64,000 bases of DNA, taken from Incurvaria masculella. Taxonomy: Eukaryota > Arthropoda > Insecta > Lepidoptera > Incurvariidae. The translations under genes and the position numbers were made by a program. Below are positions 1 to 10,394 of the stretch, in pieces (the first letter of the stretch is position 1; each line of letters starts with the position of its first letter). The stretch lies in contig OX335665.1 in assembly GCA_946894095.1 (NCBI GenBank), forward strand, positions 7,202,001-7,266,000, written 5' to 3'. The notes under the pieces are model-generated. The model saw only the letters and a list, made by a program, of their open reading frames with translations. It made no database searches and was not told where the DNA came from.

Positions 1-399
1 TACGTTTATTTTTCCCAACACACACTTTAAAACAAATCCATCAAACATCAGAATACATCGGGTGTGCCAAATCTCTTGGATTCGTCATATTTAAAAGACG
101 GTTCGATTCCTACGATCGAAAAGAACCGACAAGCGACTTCGCCGGGAGTCAAAATATAAATATATTTGTGCCAGTTTCGAAAAACAAAAAAATATATAAT
201 ATGCTACCAATAAATATAAAATGCTACTAACAAGAGAATTGTCCTGAGTATAATGGTTTTCAAAATAGTGACAAACAATTTGAAAAGATTCCCTCGTATA
301 AGATTCTGACCGCCAGCTAGAAATAGATGTAATTAAAATTCGGATTACAATCAGTTCCAACCACCAACTACGGTGAGTACCTCAAATTATTTTATTTGA
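1..399. other. AT-rich DNA, nothing recognised
   Basis: No repeat seen elsewhere in the window and no credible coding frame. The 89-codon minus-strand frame at 91-360 has no recognisable domain. Confidence 0.4.
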
Positions 400-1466
400 C
401 ACCGCAAATAACGATCACAGATTAGACCCTATTGAGTCAGACATTGAAGTATCCTTTTTTCGCAACACTTATGCATTTTCATCAAGAACTGGTACATTTT
501 CGTATTTGAAAACGCGAATCGCGATCACATATTAGACCCTATTGCGTCAAATATTTAAGTATCCTTTTCTCGCAACATTAATGCATTTTCATCAAAAACT
601 GGTAACCCAGTGGACTCTATTTTCGTTTTTGAAAACGCGAATCGCGATCACATATTAGACCCTATTGCGTCAGACATTGAAGTATCCTTTTTTCGCAACA
701 CTTATGCATTTTCATCAAGAACTGGTACATTTTCGTATTTGAAAACGCGAATCGCGATCACATATTAGACCTTATTGCGTCAAATATTTAAGTATCCTTC
801 TCTCGCAACATTAATGCATTTTCATCAAAAACTGGTAACCCAGTGGACTCTATTTTCGTATTTGAAAACGCGAATCGCGATCACATATTAGACCCTATTG
901 AGTCGGTAACCATATTTAATCCTTTTCTTGCAACATTAATGCATTTTCATCAAAAACTGCCAACCCAGCATTCCTCAAATTTTTTTGACACCGCGAATTG
1001 CGATCACAGCTTAGACACCATTGAGTCTGTAATTGAATTCAATCGTTTTCTCATAACACTAATGCAATTTCATCAAAAACTGGCAACCCAGTAGACTTAC
1101 ATTTTCTTATTTGACACTATAAATTGCGATAACAGATTAGGCCATATTGAATCAGTAATTGTAGTCCATCCTTTTCTTACAACACTAATGCATCTTTATC
1201 AAAAACTAGCAGCCCAGTAGGTCTCAAATTTCTTAACTGACAACGCGAATCGCTATCACTGACTAGACCCTATCGAGTCAATCATTTTAGTCAATCCTAT
1301 TGAATCAGTAATTGCATTCAATCTTATTCTCGCAACACTGATGCAATTTCATCAAAAAGACACCATGAATTGCGATAAATGATTAGGCCATATTGAGTCA
1401 GTAATTGTAGTCCATCCTTTTCTTGCAACACTAATGCATTTTCACCAAAAACTGGCAACCCAGTAG
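400..1466 (+). repeat. Tandem satellite-like array, ~110-123 bp monomers, 233-bp dimer
   Basis: The phrase GACCCTATTGAGTCA followed by TGCATTTTCATCAA recurs at roughly 110-125 bp spacing. In the first half two monomer types alternate: GGTACATTTT starts at 491 and 724, and GGTAACCCAG at 601 and 834. Both spacings are exactly 233 bp, made of a 110-bp and a 123-bp monomer. Copies right of about 950 are progressively more diverged. The plus-strand 83-codon frame at 843-1094 is simply a reading of this array. A single diverged monomer also appears near 3464-3520. Confidence 0.9.
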
Positions 1467-1900
1467 GCGTCAGGGCACTCCAGTTATTTAGAAATTCACG
1501 AAAGATGTCTCTAAAGGCGCTCTAGCAAGACGTGTCCGCGCTATCGGACGCGTGTACAGGGGGTCTCAAGCGCAGCCGTCGATATTTTTAATGTCTTTAT
1601 TATGCGCCGGAGACTGGGTGGCCGGACGATGTGACGCGCGGTCGGCACGCGCCCACGTGCTTGAATTCGATGCCCGGGCGGGTGAATTTGAGCCCTTGGG
1701 CGCCTCTTACGCTAATATGTGCTCTGTATTTACTGTCTAATCTCACGTCACGTTATATCTTGGGATGATATGGACTTGATGCACGGGATATTTACTATAG
1801 TGTAAACCTTTTTAAACCTTTGTAAACAATAATTTTAATGAATTTGTTTTGGTATTTTTTCTCTTACAAAATCCAACATCTGGCATCTGCGAATGTGGTA
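1467..1900. other. Locally GC-rich stretch, no assigned gene
   Basis: The part at 1500-1740 is richer in CG dinucleotides than its surroundings and carries a 62-codon frame (1552-1740) with no recognisable domain. It could be a host exon or promoter fragment, but no splice or homology evidence is visible. Confidence 0.3.
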
Positions 1901-2100
1901 GCATGCATGTAGAATCGACCCTGAAGCAGCGACACATTCATTAGAAAGAAAGCTGTAAAAACAGAACTACTGGAACGAAACAGCAAGCAAAGCCTTCGCG
2001 GGCAGTGCGTCTTCCAATTCCATCACCCTCTCTATACCCATAACTAAGAAATCTACTACAGTCACTCCGCCTCCTACTAAAACTGTGTTTAATATTTTAC
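1901..2100 (-). repeat. SINE-L copy, diverged
   Basis: On the minus strand the order is a 5' lead (TTAGTAGGAGGCGGAG), a tRNA-like head with GGAATTGGAAGACGC, then the 3' part with CAGGGTCGATTC. The same order is seen at 53740-53930. It is diverged and internally deleted. Confidence 0.6.
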
Positions 2101-3440
2101 ATGATTTGTTTTAGGCTTTAGGCCTGTAACTACATTAGACATCAGACGCTAGAGTCAGTTTTGGCTTGACAGCTCATCGGGCGAAAACTTTTCACCCGAA
2201 GTGGCTAAAGAAGCAGAGCGGATCTCAGCTCCTAGCTACATATCTACTAATAATCCTTTCCGCTATTGGCACGGGATTATTAAAATTTAAAACGCATTTG
2301 TTTTCTACGTATCTGCTTCCAGTAAGTGAGAGATTGACGTAGAGTGCCACATAGCTCTATTTGCGCGTGGCCAAAACCGGAACTAAACGGTCGCCATCAT
2401 GAACCGTCATCTTCGCGGTACGGGGACGTGTTGCCATTATAACAATGCAAGTTACCCACTGCTTATTCATTTTAAGCTGAGGGTATTTTTTTATAAAGTA
2501 ACTATTAGTTTGTGAAGATATGTTTGTGGTTTAGGTTAGCCATACATACATACCTTCACGCCGTATTCCCGGAAGGGTAGTAGTAGTAGTGGTTTGATAC
2601 CATTGCGAGTTGTACTCGAAAACTCATTGTTACATTATGACGAAATGAAAAAATACTGTATAAAATCTAATTAAAATTGGATGGCAAAAATATCGTTTGA
2701 CACAGTTATAACCTCCGGGATTGTCGTTGAGGTTTATTTTCTTCATAGAATTCAAGAAACCAAAACTAGCGGCAGTAAGTAACCCGACTTCTACAGCCCC
2801 ATTTTTTTTAAATAAAATGATGAAAAATCTAATTTAGTTATATTTTGATTAATATTATTTTCCTAAAATAGTAATTTTAATTTCCTCATTTTTTTTATTA
2901 CAGCAGGCTGTTAATATTTTCCCGATCAATGGGGGTTTTTTTTTCATGCGGTAACTTTTAAAAGACAGTGGTGCCCTCAGCCAGGCGCAAAATAACCTAT
3001 GTGGGACTATACCTATGTCACAGAGTCAAATGGTGTCTAACACAGATTATGTGACCACTGAATACAGAATGTGGTGGCAAAGTTTTGCTTGACATATTTA
3101 TCCAGACGGAGAGGTTATTTTATGTTCAGTAAAAAATGAATTAAAGCAATGTGGTGTCCATTATCGACTACTTTGGTACGTCGGCGGTACCTTGGGAAAT
3201 TTCAAACATTGTGATTAAGCAAACTCGAATGAAACATTGAAAACCAACGCGTGAAACATTTCATCCTCCTAATTAATATTTGTGTGTAGGTATTAAACAA
3301 TGACGGCGAAGCCAATTTGCTATCTAATAACCAAAGTTGTAGAACAAAATGTATTCAGTTTCATGTATGTTACAGAATCACACCCTTTCGGGTCCGGTTG
3401 CGGGAGATGTATACCATGTATGATAAGCTAACGACATTGT
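2101..3440. other. Non-coding stretch, no recognised element
   Basis: AT-rich with simple tracts such as (TAG)n near 2577-2590. No frame of useful length and no match to the repeat families of this window. Confidence 0.4.
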
Positions 3441-3463
3441 ACCCTATTTTGATAATTACAGAC

Positions 3464-3520
3464 ATTGGTTCTTATTGAGTCAGTCATTGAAGTCAATCTT
3501 TTTATCACAATACTTTTACT
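3464..3520 (+). repeat. Isolated diverged monomer of the 400-1466 satellite
   Basis: The segment reads TTCTTATTGAGTCAGTCATT and then GAAGTCAATC, matching the array monomer. It lies 2 kb from the array. Confidence 0.5.
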
Positions 3521-3544
3521 TTTTATTACAATACGGATATCGCT

Positions 3545-3835
3545 GGTCACAGTCACATACGTCACTACTACTACAATACACAAATAATTTGAGGAGGTAA
3601 TATATTTCAGATCTTTCCTAACCATAGTAAGCCTCGAGAGTGACAATGTAACAAACTGGATTAAACCTTGAAAGGCCATCGTTGTTTTAGAATACAAATG
3701 TACGCTACCAGAGGACCACAGATGACAGTTCGATGACAGCCGTATGACAGCATTCACGGCGCCCATGTTTCTAACCGTGCGAGCTTCGTACAGCTTAGAG
3801 GGATATCGCTCATGCTGTGATACCGGGCACGAAAG
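3545..3835 (+). repeat. Diverged dispersed repeat, copy 1 (pair with 11280-11585)
   Basis: Shares ordered blocks with 11280-11585: CACATACGTCACT, CAGTAAGCCT, an AAACC(T/C)TGAA block, GCCATCG, TTTTAGAATAC, and GTGATACCG at the right end. The family is unrecognised. A minus-strand 112-codon frame overlaps it but the other copy does not keep that frame open. Confidence 0.6.
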
Positions 3836-3852
3836 AGAGTGGAAAGAGAACT

Positions 3853-4140
3853 ATGTAAATATACTTTTTTTTGTACTAAGTATGTATAATCGACCGTGAA
3901 GCAAGGACACGTATTGTGAGTATTGGCAAGAGGGACTGTAGGACAATTCCAAATTATGGTTATACAGCAGATGGCGAAATTGGTTGCACGCAATACCCGC
4001 GAATGGTATGTTTTGCTGGTTCGGGTCCAGCCTTGCAGTATATTCGTAAAGTAGTTATTTTTACAGGGATCTTTCTTTAATTAATGTGTCCTTGATTCAA
4101 GGTCGATTATACACAATTACATGTCACATTCATTGGAAAG
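3853..4140 (+). repeat. SINE-L copies in opposed orientation
   Basis: A reversed 3' piece (3853-3915, with ATAATCGACCGTGAAGC) is followed by a plus-strand copy. The plus copy has the tRNA-like box A region GATGGCGAAATTGG near 3971, box B GGTTCGGGTCC near 4019, and the body AGTTATTTTTACAGGGATC to GGTCGATTATACAC. The head resembles tRNA-Leu in its TGGCGAAATTGGT phrase. Confidence 0.75.
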
Positions 4141-5069
4141 AGAACTCTCATGAAAGAGTATATTGGTTCCGCGCATGCGGTATACGCTATTCGGAACGCA
4201 GAGTCGTCGTAATGTCAATGTCCGGTGACGTCAAATAAATATTAACGAGTTTCTTCTGTGTCACGTTAAACAAACATGGTGTATGTACTTCCAGAGGTCC
4301 ATGAACCAGGCCCACCCTGTTTTCACGGTGACATTTGAGCTCCATCTCTCGCATAGATACCATCGTGATTTATTAACAATATCATTCGAGAGGAATTCTT
4401 AAAAACCCACAGAACTAGTTGAATTATGCAAATTATAGTCCCCACGATTATAAATACTGATGTGGACATTAATGGCTTCATTATAAGTTGTAGGCCGTTA
4501 TTATTAATGAGATGGCGGCCATTTTGGATTTCAATTTGATGGCAAGTTTGCATAAAATTAAATCGGATAAGCGTTCGTTTTGCGGCACCGCACGTTAGGT
4601 ACCTACATGCTGTCAGTGCCTGCTAAGTCCTTGGTAAGTATTTAAAAAAAAAACACCTCGGTATTGGCTCAAGCGCAGCTATATGCGTTCAAATCGGAAA
4701 CATTTTCTTCTGCTAACATACTTTTTCGGCAAATATTTGCGTCCCATCGTGACTGTGAGTGAAGTCTTGCAGTCAGTGCTTGCAGAATATTCATAAAGTA
4801 TTTATTTTTACAGGGCTCTTTCTTTGCTTCACGGTGGGTAATACATATTACAATATTTTTCTTCTGCTAATACAGAGGCGTAATTCTCACATCCATTCGG
4901 TAAAATTGCCGCGCACCAAGCAATAGTATCATTCCTCAAAACCAAAATTTCTTTTCTGAAGTCACTCTGTATATTTTCACAATCCTAAAATGTGGAAAGC
5001 GCTTTTCGCTCAGTCTCGGTGATCGATTCCCTCCTTGATGGGAGTTGCGCATTGGACAGTAATCTATAT
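4141..5069. other. Mostly unassigned DNA
   Basis: Apart from the SINE-L fragment at 4740-4860 no repeat or gene is recognised. The 76-codon minus frame at 4323-4553 has one hydrophobic stretch but nothing to support a gene. Confidence 0.35.
4740..4860 (+). repeat. SINE-L fragment
   Basis: CTTGCAGAATATTCATAAAG, TTTTTACAGGGCTC and TTGCTTCACGGT match the body of the family. The head is degraded. Confidence 0.6.
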
Positions 5070-5620
5070 TTCAAATTCAAATTCAAATTCAAATTCAAAT
5101 TCTTTATTGGCAACAAAAACAACAATTAGGTACAATTTAGAAATGTTTAAAAATAACCTATCATACATTTAATGCATCCTAATGAGGTAATTGTATACCA
5201 AAAGGTGCTAGCTCAGCATAATTCCTAAGCGGCCAGTACTACCTGAGTTGAGCTGACTGCAAGGTGCTGATTTTCAGCAAGTACCTGCCAATAAATTTAT
5301 TATATGTGAAATTGTGAGGCGTCGCGCTGCTCACCTCGTACGTGGGTGAGGAGTGCTGCGATAATACTAACACAAAAGTAAACTTTAAGTTTGCACTGGT
5401 AGCGCACTAGAATATTTGTAACATATAATATGTAACTATTAAGAGTGTGGATGTGTATGTACATAGGTTTTGTGTGTGAGCTTTGCTAAGGTAGGAATTA
5501 ATGCAGGATTGTGAGTTTGCATAGAACTGGAATCTTATTATTGTTATTAATTTTCGTTTTTAGTTTTAGTGTTAGTGTTAAAGTTTTGTTTCATCATTTA
5601 AATTTTATTTTCATAAAGCT
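5070..5620 (-). mobile_element. 3' end of a non-LTR retrotransposon (LINE), minus strand
   Basis: On the minus strand a polyadenylation-like AATAAAG is followed at once by five or so copies of AATTTG (plus-strand CAAATT at about 5072-5102). Simple-repeat tails preceded by AATAAA are typical 3' ends of several insect LINE clades. No coding part is seen upstream, so the copy is 5'-truncated; its 5' limit is uncertain. Confidence 0.6.
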
Positions 5621-5827
5621 ATAGTGTTTTTTAGATTGCCGCATCTCTCTGCTGCCCCAGGAGCAGTCTCAAGCACGCATGTCGAAATGCTGGAAGACCC
5701 GTTGTTGCCCTGATCGGAGGTGGGATATTTACAAGACAGCATTCATTCAGTCACTGACAGTTGCCCAATGTAATGCATGGAGGAAAAGACACAGTCCCTG
5801 GGATTGATTTTTACCAGGGATTCGTCC

Positions 5828-6040
5828 TTCGTGGTTCGGATTCCCCTTCCTTAGTTACTAGGTGGTAGGGTTGATCCCACCCGTGTTGGTGGGTACAATC
5901 GCATAGAATTAACGATTGTCTAGGCGGCAATCAGAATGTTCCGTGTTTACTATCAAGTTAAATGTAGCCGTGCAATATAATAAAGGTGGGGCTAATAGGG
6001 CTGGTATCATAGCAGTAGCTGTGGTATTAGCCATCTATGT
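5828..6040 (+). repeat. SINE 3' body, 5S-type subfamily, truncated
   Basis: The body reads GTGGTTCGGATTCC, TAGGTGGTAGGGTTGATCCC, GGCGGCAATCAGAA, GTGGTATTAGCCATCTATGT. The 3' tail is lost where the CCTAAATTGGCG MITE begins at about 6041. Confidence 0.8.
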
Positions 6041-6376
6041 CCAGAGCCCGTAGTCCCAACTGTGACCTAAATTGGCGTTTACGGCAAACCGATCGACTGG
6101 CCTTTTCAAATGTATGGAGAAATTGAATAGGGTGCGCAGTGGGCGTTAAGCGAACTATCATTTGCGAGTTCCAGTTTGATTTGACAGCTTACACAACGTT
6201 GCCGTAAATACGTCGACGTTTTCGTTTACGCCGACTCCGCGTTTTCATACAAATTGGAAGTCCGAGTTTGACTTTGACAGCTTGAAAAAGTAAAACCACA
6301 GAATATCTAGTTAAAACTTTGATGGAGTTTCACGTTTTTACGGAATTTCGAAGTTCCTTAAACGCCAGTTTAGTAA
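6041..6376 (+). mobile_element. CCTAAATTGGCG MITE, copy 1
   Basis: The left terminus (CAGAGCCCGTAGTC then CCTAAATTGGCG) matches the ends of copies at 13803-14143 and 29618-29934. The interior shares GTGGGCGTTAAGCGAACT, TTTGACAGCTT and CCACAGAATATCT. The right terminal inverted repeat is only partly preserved. Confidence 0.8.
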
Positions 6377-6693
6377 AACGCTTATCACAAAGATGTGCAG
6401 TGTGCGTTTAAAATAAATACTACGTCTGATCACCATGTCGATATTTTATTCTACACACAAAACGTTACAAAGGAATGCGTAGCCCAAAGTGTGCAAAAAT
6501 ACGCTAATATCATACCACGAGACCATAGACATGTCGAATACCCGCGAGTGCAAAATGCAAGTTTGCGTTCATTGTTAGCTGTATAAATTCTTACAAAAAC
6601 AACAGAACTATGAAATATGAATAATTAAAATACTGTCTTATCATCCGTGGATTTTTCACTCATTTATTTTCTGTATTTCTTAAAAAAAATACC
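6377..6693. other. Unassigned
   Basis: A 63-codon frame (6395-6586) has no recognisable domain. Nothing else seen. Confidence 0.3.
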
Positions 6694-6788
6694 ATTTTTT
6701 TCTTATGCGACCTGACATGGTTGGCTAATACCACACAACTAACGTTACGATATTATCCCAATACACCACATTCCTGAAGGAATCGTAA
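6694..6788 (-). repeat. tRNA-headed SINE, 3' fragment
   Basis: Reads, in reverse, the tail of the SINE: TTATGCGACCTGACATGG, GGCTAATACCACACAACTA, CAATACACCACATTCC. Truncated at the 5' side. Confidence 0.85.
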
Positions 6789-7751
6789 TTTGGGGGAAAT
6801 ACCTCGGAAGGGAGTTCATTCCGTTGTTTACCGACCCTATAGATAAAGGATCTAGAGGATCGGTGGGTTCATATTTTTGGAATGTCGACTGTGAATGTCT
6901 GCATTTTCTTTTTATTTGAAAATGCCAAAAACACCCGGGGGGGGGGGGGAATTTCTTCCATCTGGTAGACGTTCGCAATTGACCGGTTTTTTAACGTTTT
7001 TAATTGAAGTCGCTGACAACCCTATTAGCATACGATAGGGTCTCGTGAATTCAAACGGTGGCGCGCGGCGAAACTTCAGACGTCACCGTCTCCCTAATTG
7101 GCGTCCTCAAATTCCACAAAACCCGCCAACTGCTTAATTAGGCGGCTCGGCCATCTTATCGGCCGAAGTGCATGTCTCGGCGATAAAACTCAAATGAGAA
7201 TAACGTAAATGAAGGTAACACAGCTGTCGGTAGCCGCGTTTTTTTTTAATTTTATCTTATTGTGCGACTAGCGGACGCCGGTGGCTCTGCTCGCGTACAT
7301 TCCGACGAAAACAGTTTTTCCCCGACTCCTTTGACATCGAACCCCACTACTCACCCGTCAGGTCAGTCAGTCAGTGAGCGCGTTTGCGTCCACTGCTGAC
7401 ATACGCCTCTCCAATTTTCCTCCAGTCCCCCGACCCTCAGCGGTACGGAACCACTGCTTTCCGCCGACGCACTTGATGTCGTCGTCCCACCCGGTGGGTG
7501 GTCGCCAGTAGGACGCGGTTACTCCAACGGTCGTCGTCGCTTTGGGCACGGAATATTGAGGAATATCCAACATAGAACCATTACGTTAAGGTTAAATATT
7601 AAGTAAACAAATGTGGATTTGTTGTTTGGTTATTGATTAAGAAGGGATAGCCAATAGCGTCTGTTATACATTCGCGGAGCAAAAAGGTCTTAAGTAAAAC
7701 GGTAATAGCGGTCCTGGAACAAATATACAAACAATTTGCTTCCTGCCTCCT
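6789..7751. other. Unassigned DNA with a CG-rich patch
   Basis: Holds a 13-base G run near 6938-6950 and, at 7020-7570, a patch richer in CG than its surroundings, which may be host regulatory sequence. No exon is recognised. The minus-strand 68-codon frame at 7367-7573 has no known domain. Confidence 0.35.
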
Positions 7752-8170
7752 CAATATTCTGTGGCTTCGGGTGACATTGTTCTTCTGTCGAATTTCCGAG
7801 TTCAGCTTCAGACCATGCTGGAAGACCTTTATAAAGCATCGGTAGGTCTGAAGGTGAACCGGGACAAAACCAAGGTCATGGCGACCGGGGGTATGACGGG
7901 AGGACAAATAGTTATCGACGGAGAAGTGATCGAACAGCAGGTCTATCCGCCGTTGACGAAAATATTCCGGAGCATAGTTTTTGTTAATCAATCAAGGTTT
8001 TCCGTAGACAAACTCGCTTTGAAAATCGCTACAAAAGCGGTTTTCTAGACTCAGGATTCCTGATTCCTGATTACTGAATGCCAGGAATAGACCTGCAGGT
8101 TGAAGAGTACGTATATATCGGCCAAATTATGCGGCTTTGTAAACAAGGACTGACTAAGGAGGTACCCGTC
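7752..8170 (+). pseudogene. RTE-like LINE reverse transcriptase fragment, interrupted
   Basis: The frame from 7761 reads GDIVLLS, LQTMLEDLYKAS, VGLKVNRDKTKVM and IDGEVIEQQ, the order found just after the catalytic FADD box in RTE-clade reverse transcriptases. Here the box itself is degraded to ASGD. After a 152-bp insertion (7943-8094) the protein resumes as VEEYVYIGQ and CKQGLTKE. Thus a piece of about 85 codons of the thumb-side part of the reverse transcriptase survives, without either end of the element. It is a dead, 5'- and 3'-truncated copy. The clade assignment rests on these motifs only; a CR1-like origin is less likely because VGLKVNxDKTKVM followed by EYVYxGQ is typical of RTE. Confidence 0.8.
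7943..8094. mobile_element. 152-bp insertion with GCAGGT target duplication
   Basis: It splits the RTE-like fragment. GCAGGT occurs at 7937-7942 and 8095-8100, and removal of one copy plus the insert restores the reverse transcriptase frame. The ends look inverted: AGGTCTATCC on the left and GGAATAGACCT on the right, partly overlapping the duplication. No family recognised. Confidence 0.75.
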
Positions 8171-8350
8171 AGGTAATTGCTTACTAGCTGAGGCACCCGG
8201 CTCCGCTCGGGTCAATTTCGAATTGATATCGGGCTGAACCTAACATTTGTAAGGTTCAACCCAACTGGCAATGTAAGTCACACACGTTTGCCAAGACTGT
8301 AATATGAGTTCCCCATTCACACGTGCATCCCCCCTTGGGTTGTAGTCTTT

Positions 8351-8636
8351 GAACAAGTACGAGTCGGACTCGCACACGAAGGGTTCCGTACGATCGTACA
8401 GGATTTATAAAAAAACACGTTTTTTGTATGGGGCCCCCCTTTAATTTTTATTATTTTATTATGTTACCTATTTGTTGTTATAGCGGCAAAATAAATACAT
8501 AATCTGTGAAAATGTCAGCTCCCTACCTGTTACGGTTCATGAGATACAGCCCTGTGACGGACGGACGGACGGACGGACAGCGGAGGCTTAGTAATAGGGT
8601 TCCGTTTTCACCCTTTGGGTACGGAACCCTAAAAAA
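8351..8636 (+). repeat. GACG repeat, copy a
   Basis: Near-complete copy. In order: GAGTCGGACTCGCAC near-palindrome, GGGTTCCGTAC, CCTATTTGTTGTTATAGCGG, GGTTCATGAGATACAGCCCT, a short (GACG)n tract, then GGGTTCCG...CGGAACCCT and an A run. Confidence 0.9.
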
Positions 8637-8957
8637 GGCCAGTCCCCGGGCAGTGACTAGCTCAATGGAACTGCGAGCGGTTCTAACCTCGACGATCGGA
8701 CATATCGTGCCACCGCTACCGTGTCACACTCAGCATCCAAGACAATGGATCGATCCGTTGTCTAGCCTCCGGAAAGTATAGACGCCTGTGACGATCCCAT
8801 ACGCAGCGAAGAGAGGGCCGCGTCCATCGGTGACTGCAGAGAAGTCGCGAGCCGCGCCGATGCGTGCGCCGCCCGCCGTCTCCACGGTAACGCGTGACGT
8901 ACAGTCATCGTGAAAAGTATACATTTGCGCCTACTGAATTTCTTCCCGTGCATGGCA
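8637..8957. other. CG-rich unassigned stretch
   Basis: Elevated CG content (for example GAGCCGCGCCGATGCGTGCG). Overlapping frames occur on the minus strand (8730-8953) without recognisable domains. It could be host exon or promoter; no proof. Confidence 0.35.
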
Positions 8958-9032
8958 TGGCGTGCGTGGTTCGGACTCCACGTTAGTTAGTATGGTATTA
9001 GTCATCCATGTCTAGCCGTATAAAAAAATAAG
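8958..9032 (+). repeat. SINE remnant with internal deletion
   Basis: CGTGGTTCGGACTCCACGTTA is joined directly to GGTATTAGTCATCCATGTCT and an A-rich tail, so most of the body is missing. Confidence 0.7.
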
Positions 9033-9080
9033 GTGTGAAAAACCGCTGTTTTTCAAAAATATTGTTGAGTAATTTATAAA

Positions 9081-9287
9081 GACTAAGGTTGAGATAAATA
9101 GTCGTAACAGAAACTAAGGCTGAGATAAATAGTCGTAACAAAAACTAAGGCTAACGAAAAGTAGTACTTTGTGACGTCACTTTGGCACATTTTGTATGGA
9201 CGAAGTCACAAACTAACGCAAATGGACGTCACAAAGTTCTACTTTTCGTTAGTCTTAGTTTCTGTCACGACTATTTATCTCAGCCTA
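9081..9287. mobile_element. 31-bp-unit foldback element, small copy
   Basis: Left arm has the units GAGATAAATAGTCGTAACAG and AAACTAAGGCT in direct repeat; right arm has the reverse complement (TTAGTTTCTGTCACGACTAT, TTATCTCAGCC). The centre carries inverted GACGTCAC/GTGACGTC phrases. It is the same family as the large array at 33765-34375. Confidence 0.85.
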
Positions 9288-9923
9288 ACAGACTGTAAAA
9301 AATATATGTCATACCTCTGATCTTAAAACTACAAATCTTGTTTTACATATTGTTTGTAATTTTACTAAAAACTTGTGTAAAAATTCTAACAAGACACCTC
9401 ATTAATGTACTTTAAATTCAATTATCTTAAGAACCACTTATTGTTTCTAGTAAACATACAATGAATGTAAAAGTAAAGACCATTCATGCTATATGCAATC
9501 CTACCATTTTTTTATATTTAATGTTTCTTCAGCAAGGAAAGTAAATTAATCAGATATGATCCATAAATAAAACAGCTTTTATTGCGCGACTCTGCAACTT
9601 CCTGAGTTTTGTTTTCGCCTCAAACTTTAAATTACAACCTACAAACATTGCTAGCAGCGTTTTATAGAGCTGTGTATTCGTATTTCAATCCCCTTAACCC
9701 GTTGGTGGCTTCCGTTCGGTCGATATCAACCAAGTTTTGACGTCAACATCTGCGAACAAAGGTCGATTTTGCCTATATACAGTTTTTCACCCTATTTCTG
9801 GAACATTCATTCGGGAGGCATTGGCGTCACCCTTTTCGCTATGTTGGCATTGATTCTGCAGTGTCTATTAAGGTCTTGAGTAATTTTTTAGAAACAAGCT
9901 CTAGACCAGTAATGGTAAGTCCA
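9288..9923. other. Unassigned AT-rich DNA
   Basis: No repeat family of this window and no credible gene. Confidence 0.35.
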
Positions 9924-10213
9924 TTTTTAGGGTTCCGTACCCAAAGGGTGAAAACGGAACCCTATTACTAAGCCTCCGCTGTCCGTCCGTCCGTCCGTCC
10001 GTCCGTCTGTCCGTCTGTCACAGGGCTGTATCTCAGTAAAATTTTCACAGAGTGTGTATTTATTTTGCCGCTATAACAACAAATAGGTAAGATTAAAAAA
10101 TAATTATAAATTAAAGGGCGCTCCCATACAAAAAACGTGATTTTTTTGTTTTGTTTTTTACGATGGTACGGAGCCCTTTGTGTGCAAGCCCGACTCGCAC
10201 TTGGCCGATTTTT
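9924..10213 (-). repeat. GACG repeat, copy b
   Basis: Complete in reverse: TTTTTAGGGTTCCG at left, a (CCGT)n tract at about 9982-10010, and GACTCGCACTTGGCCG at right followed by ATTTTTACT. A-runs (T-runs on this strand) flank both ends. Confidence 0.9.
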
Positions 10214-10307
10214 ACTCAATCAAATAAGATGACAAACGAATTCGCTACTTGACTACAAAGATGCTCTAGACCTAAATTATGCACCTACTTTCTGGCTTAT
10301 ATTCATA

Positions 10308-10394
10308 AAGTAGTTATTTTTACAGGGATCTTTCTTAAATTAATGTGTCCTTGTTTTACGGTCGATTATACATACATACATGTCACATTCCTTT
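10308..10394 (+). repeat. SINE-L 3' fragment
   Basis: TATTCATAAAGTAGTTATTT to GGTCGATTATACATACATAC, then TGTCACATTCCTTT. The tRNA-like head is missing. Confidence 0.8.

Noticed and set aside
91..360. 89-codon minus-strand frame
   Set aside because: No domain, composition typical of AT-rich chance frames, no repeat or neighbour support.
843..1094. 83-codon frame with repeated DPIESV-like phrases
   Set aside because: The phrases come from the tandem DNA monomers, not from a repetitive protein; monomer lengths (110 and 123 bp) do not both preserve a frame.
3960..4035. Possible tRNA-Leu gene
   Set aside because: Head of SINE-L. Same sequence recurs at several places followed by the same non-tRNA body, and the anticodon arm is not convincing.
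7599..7991. 130-codon minus-strand frame
   Set aside because: It lies antisense to the RTE-like fragment and across the 152-bp insertion, so it is a shadow.
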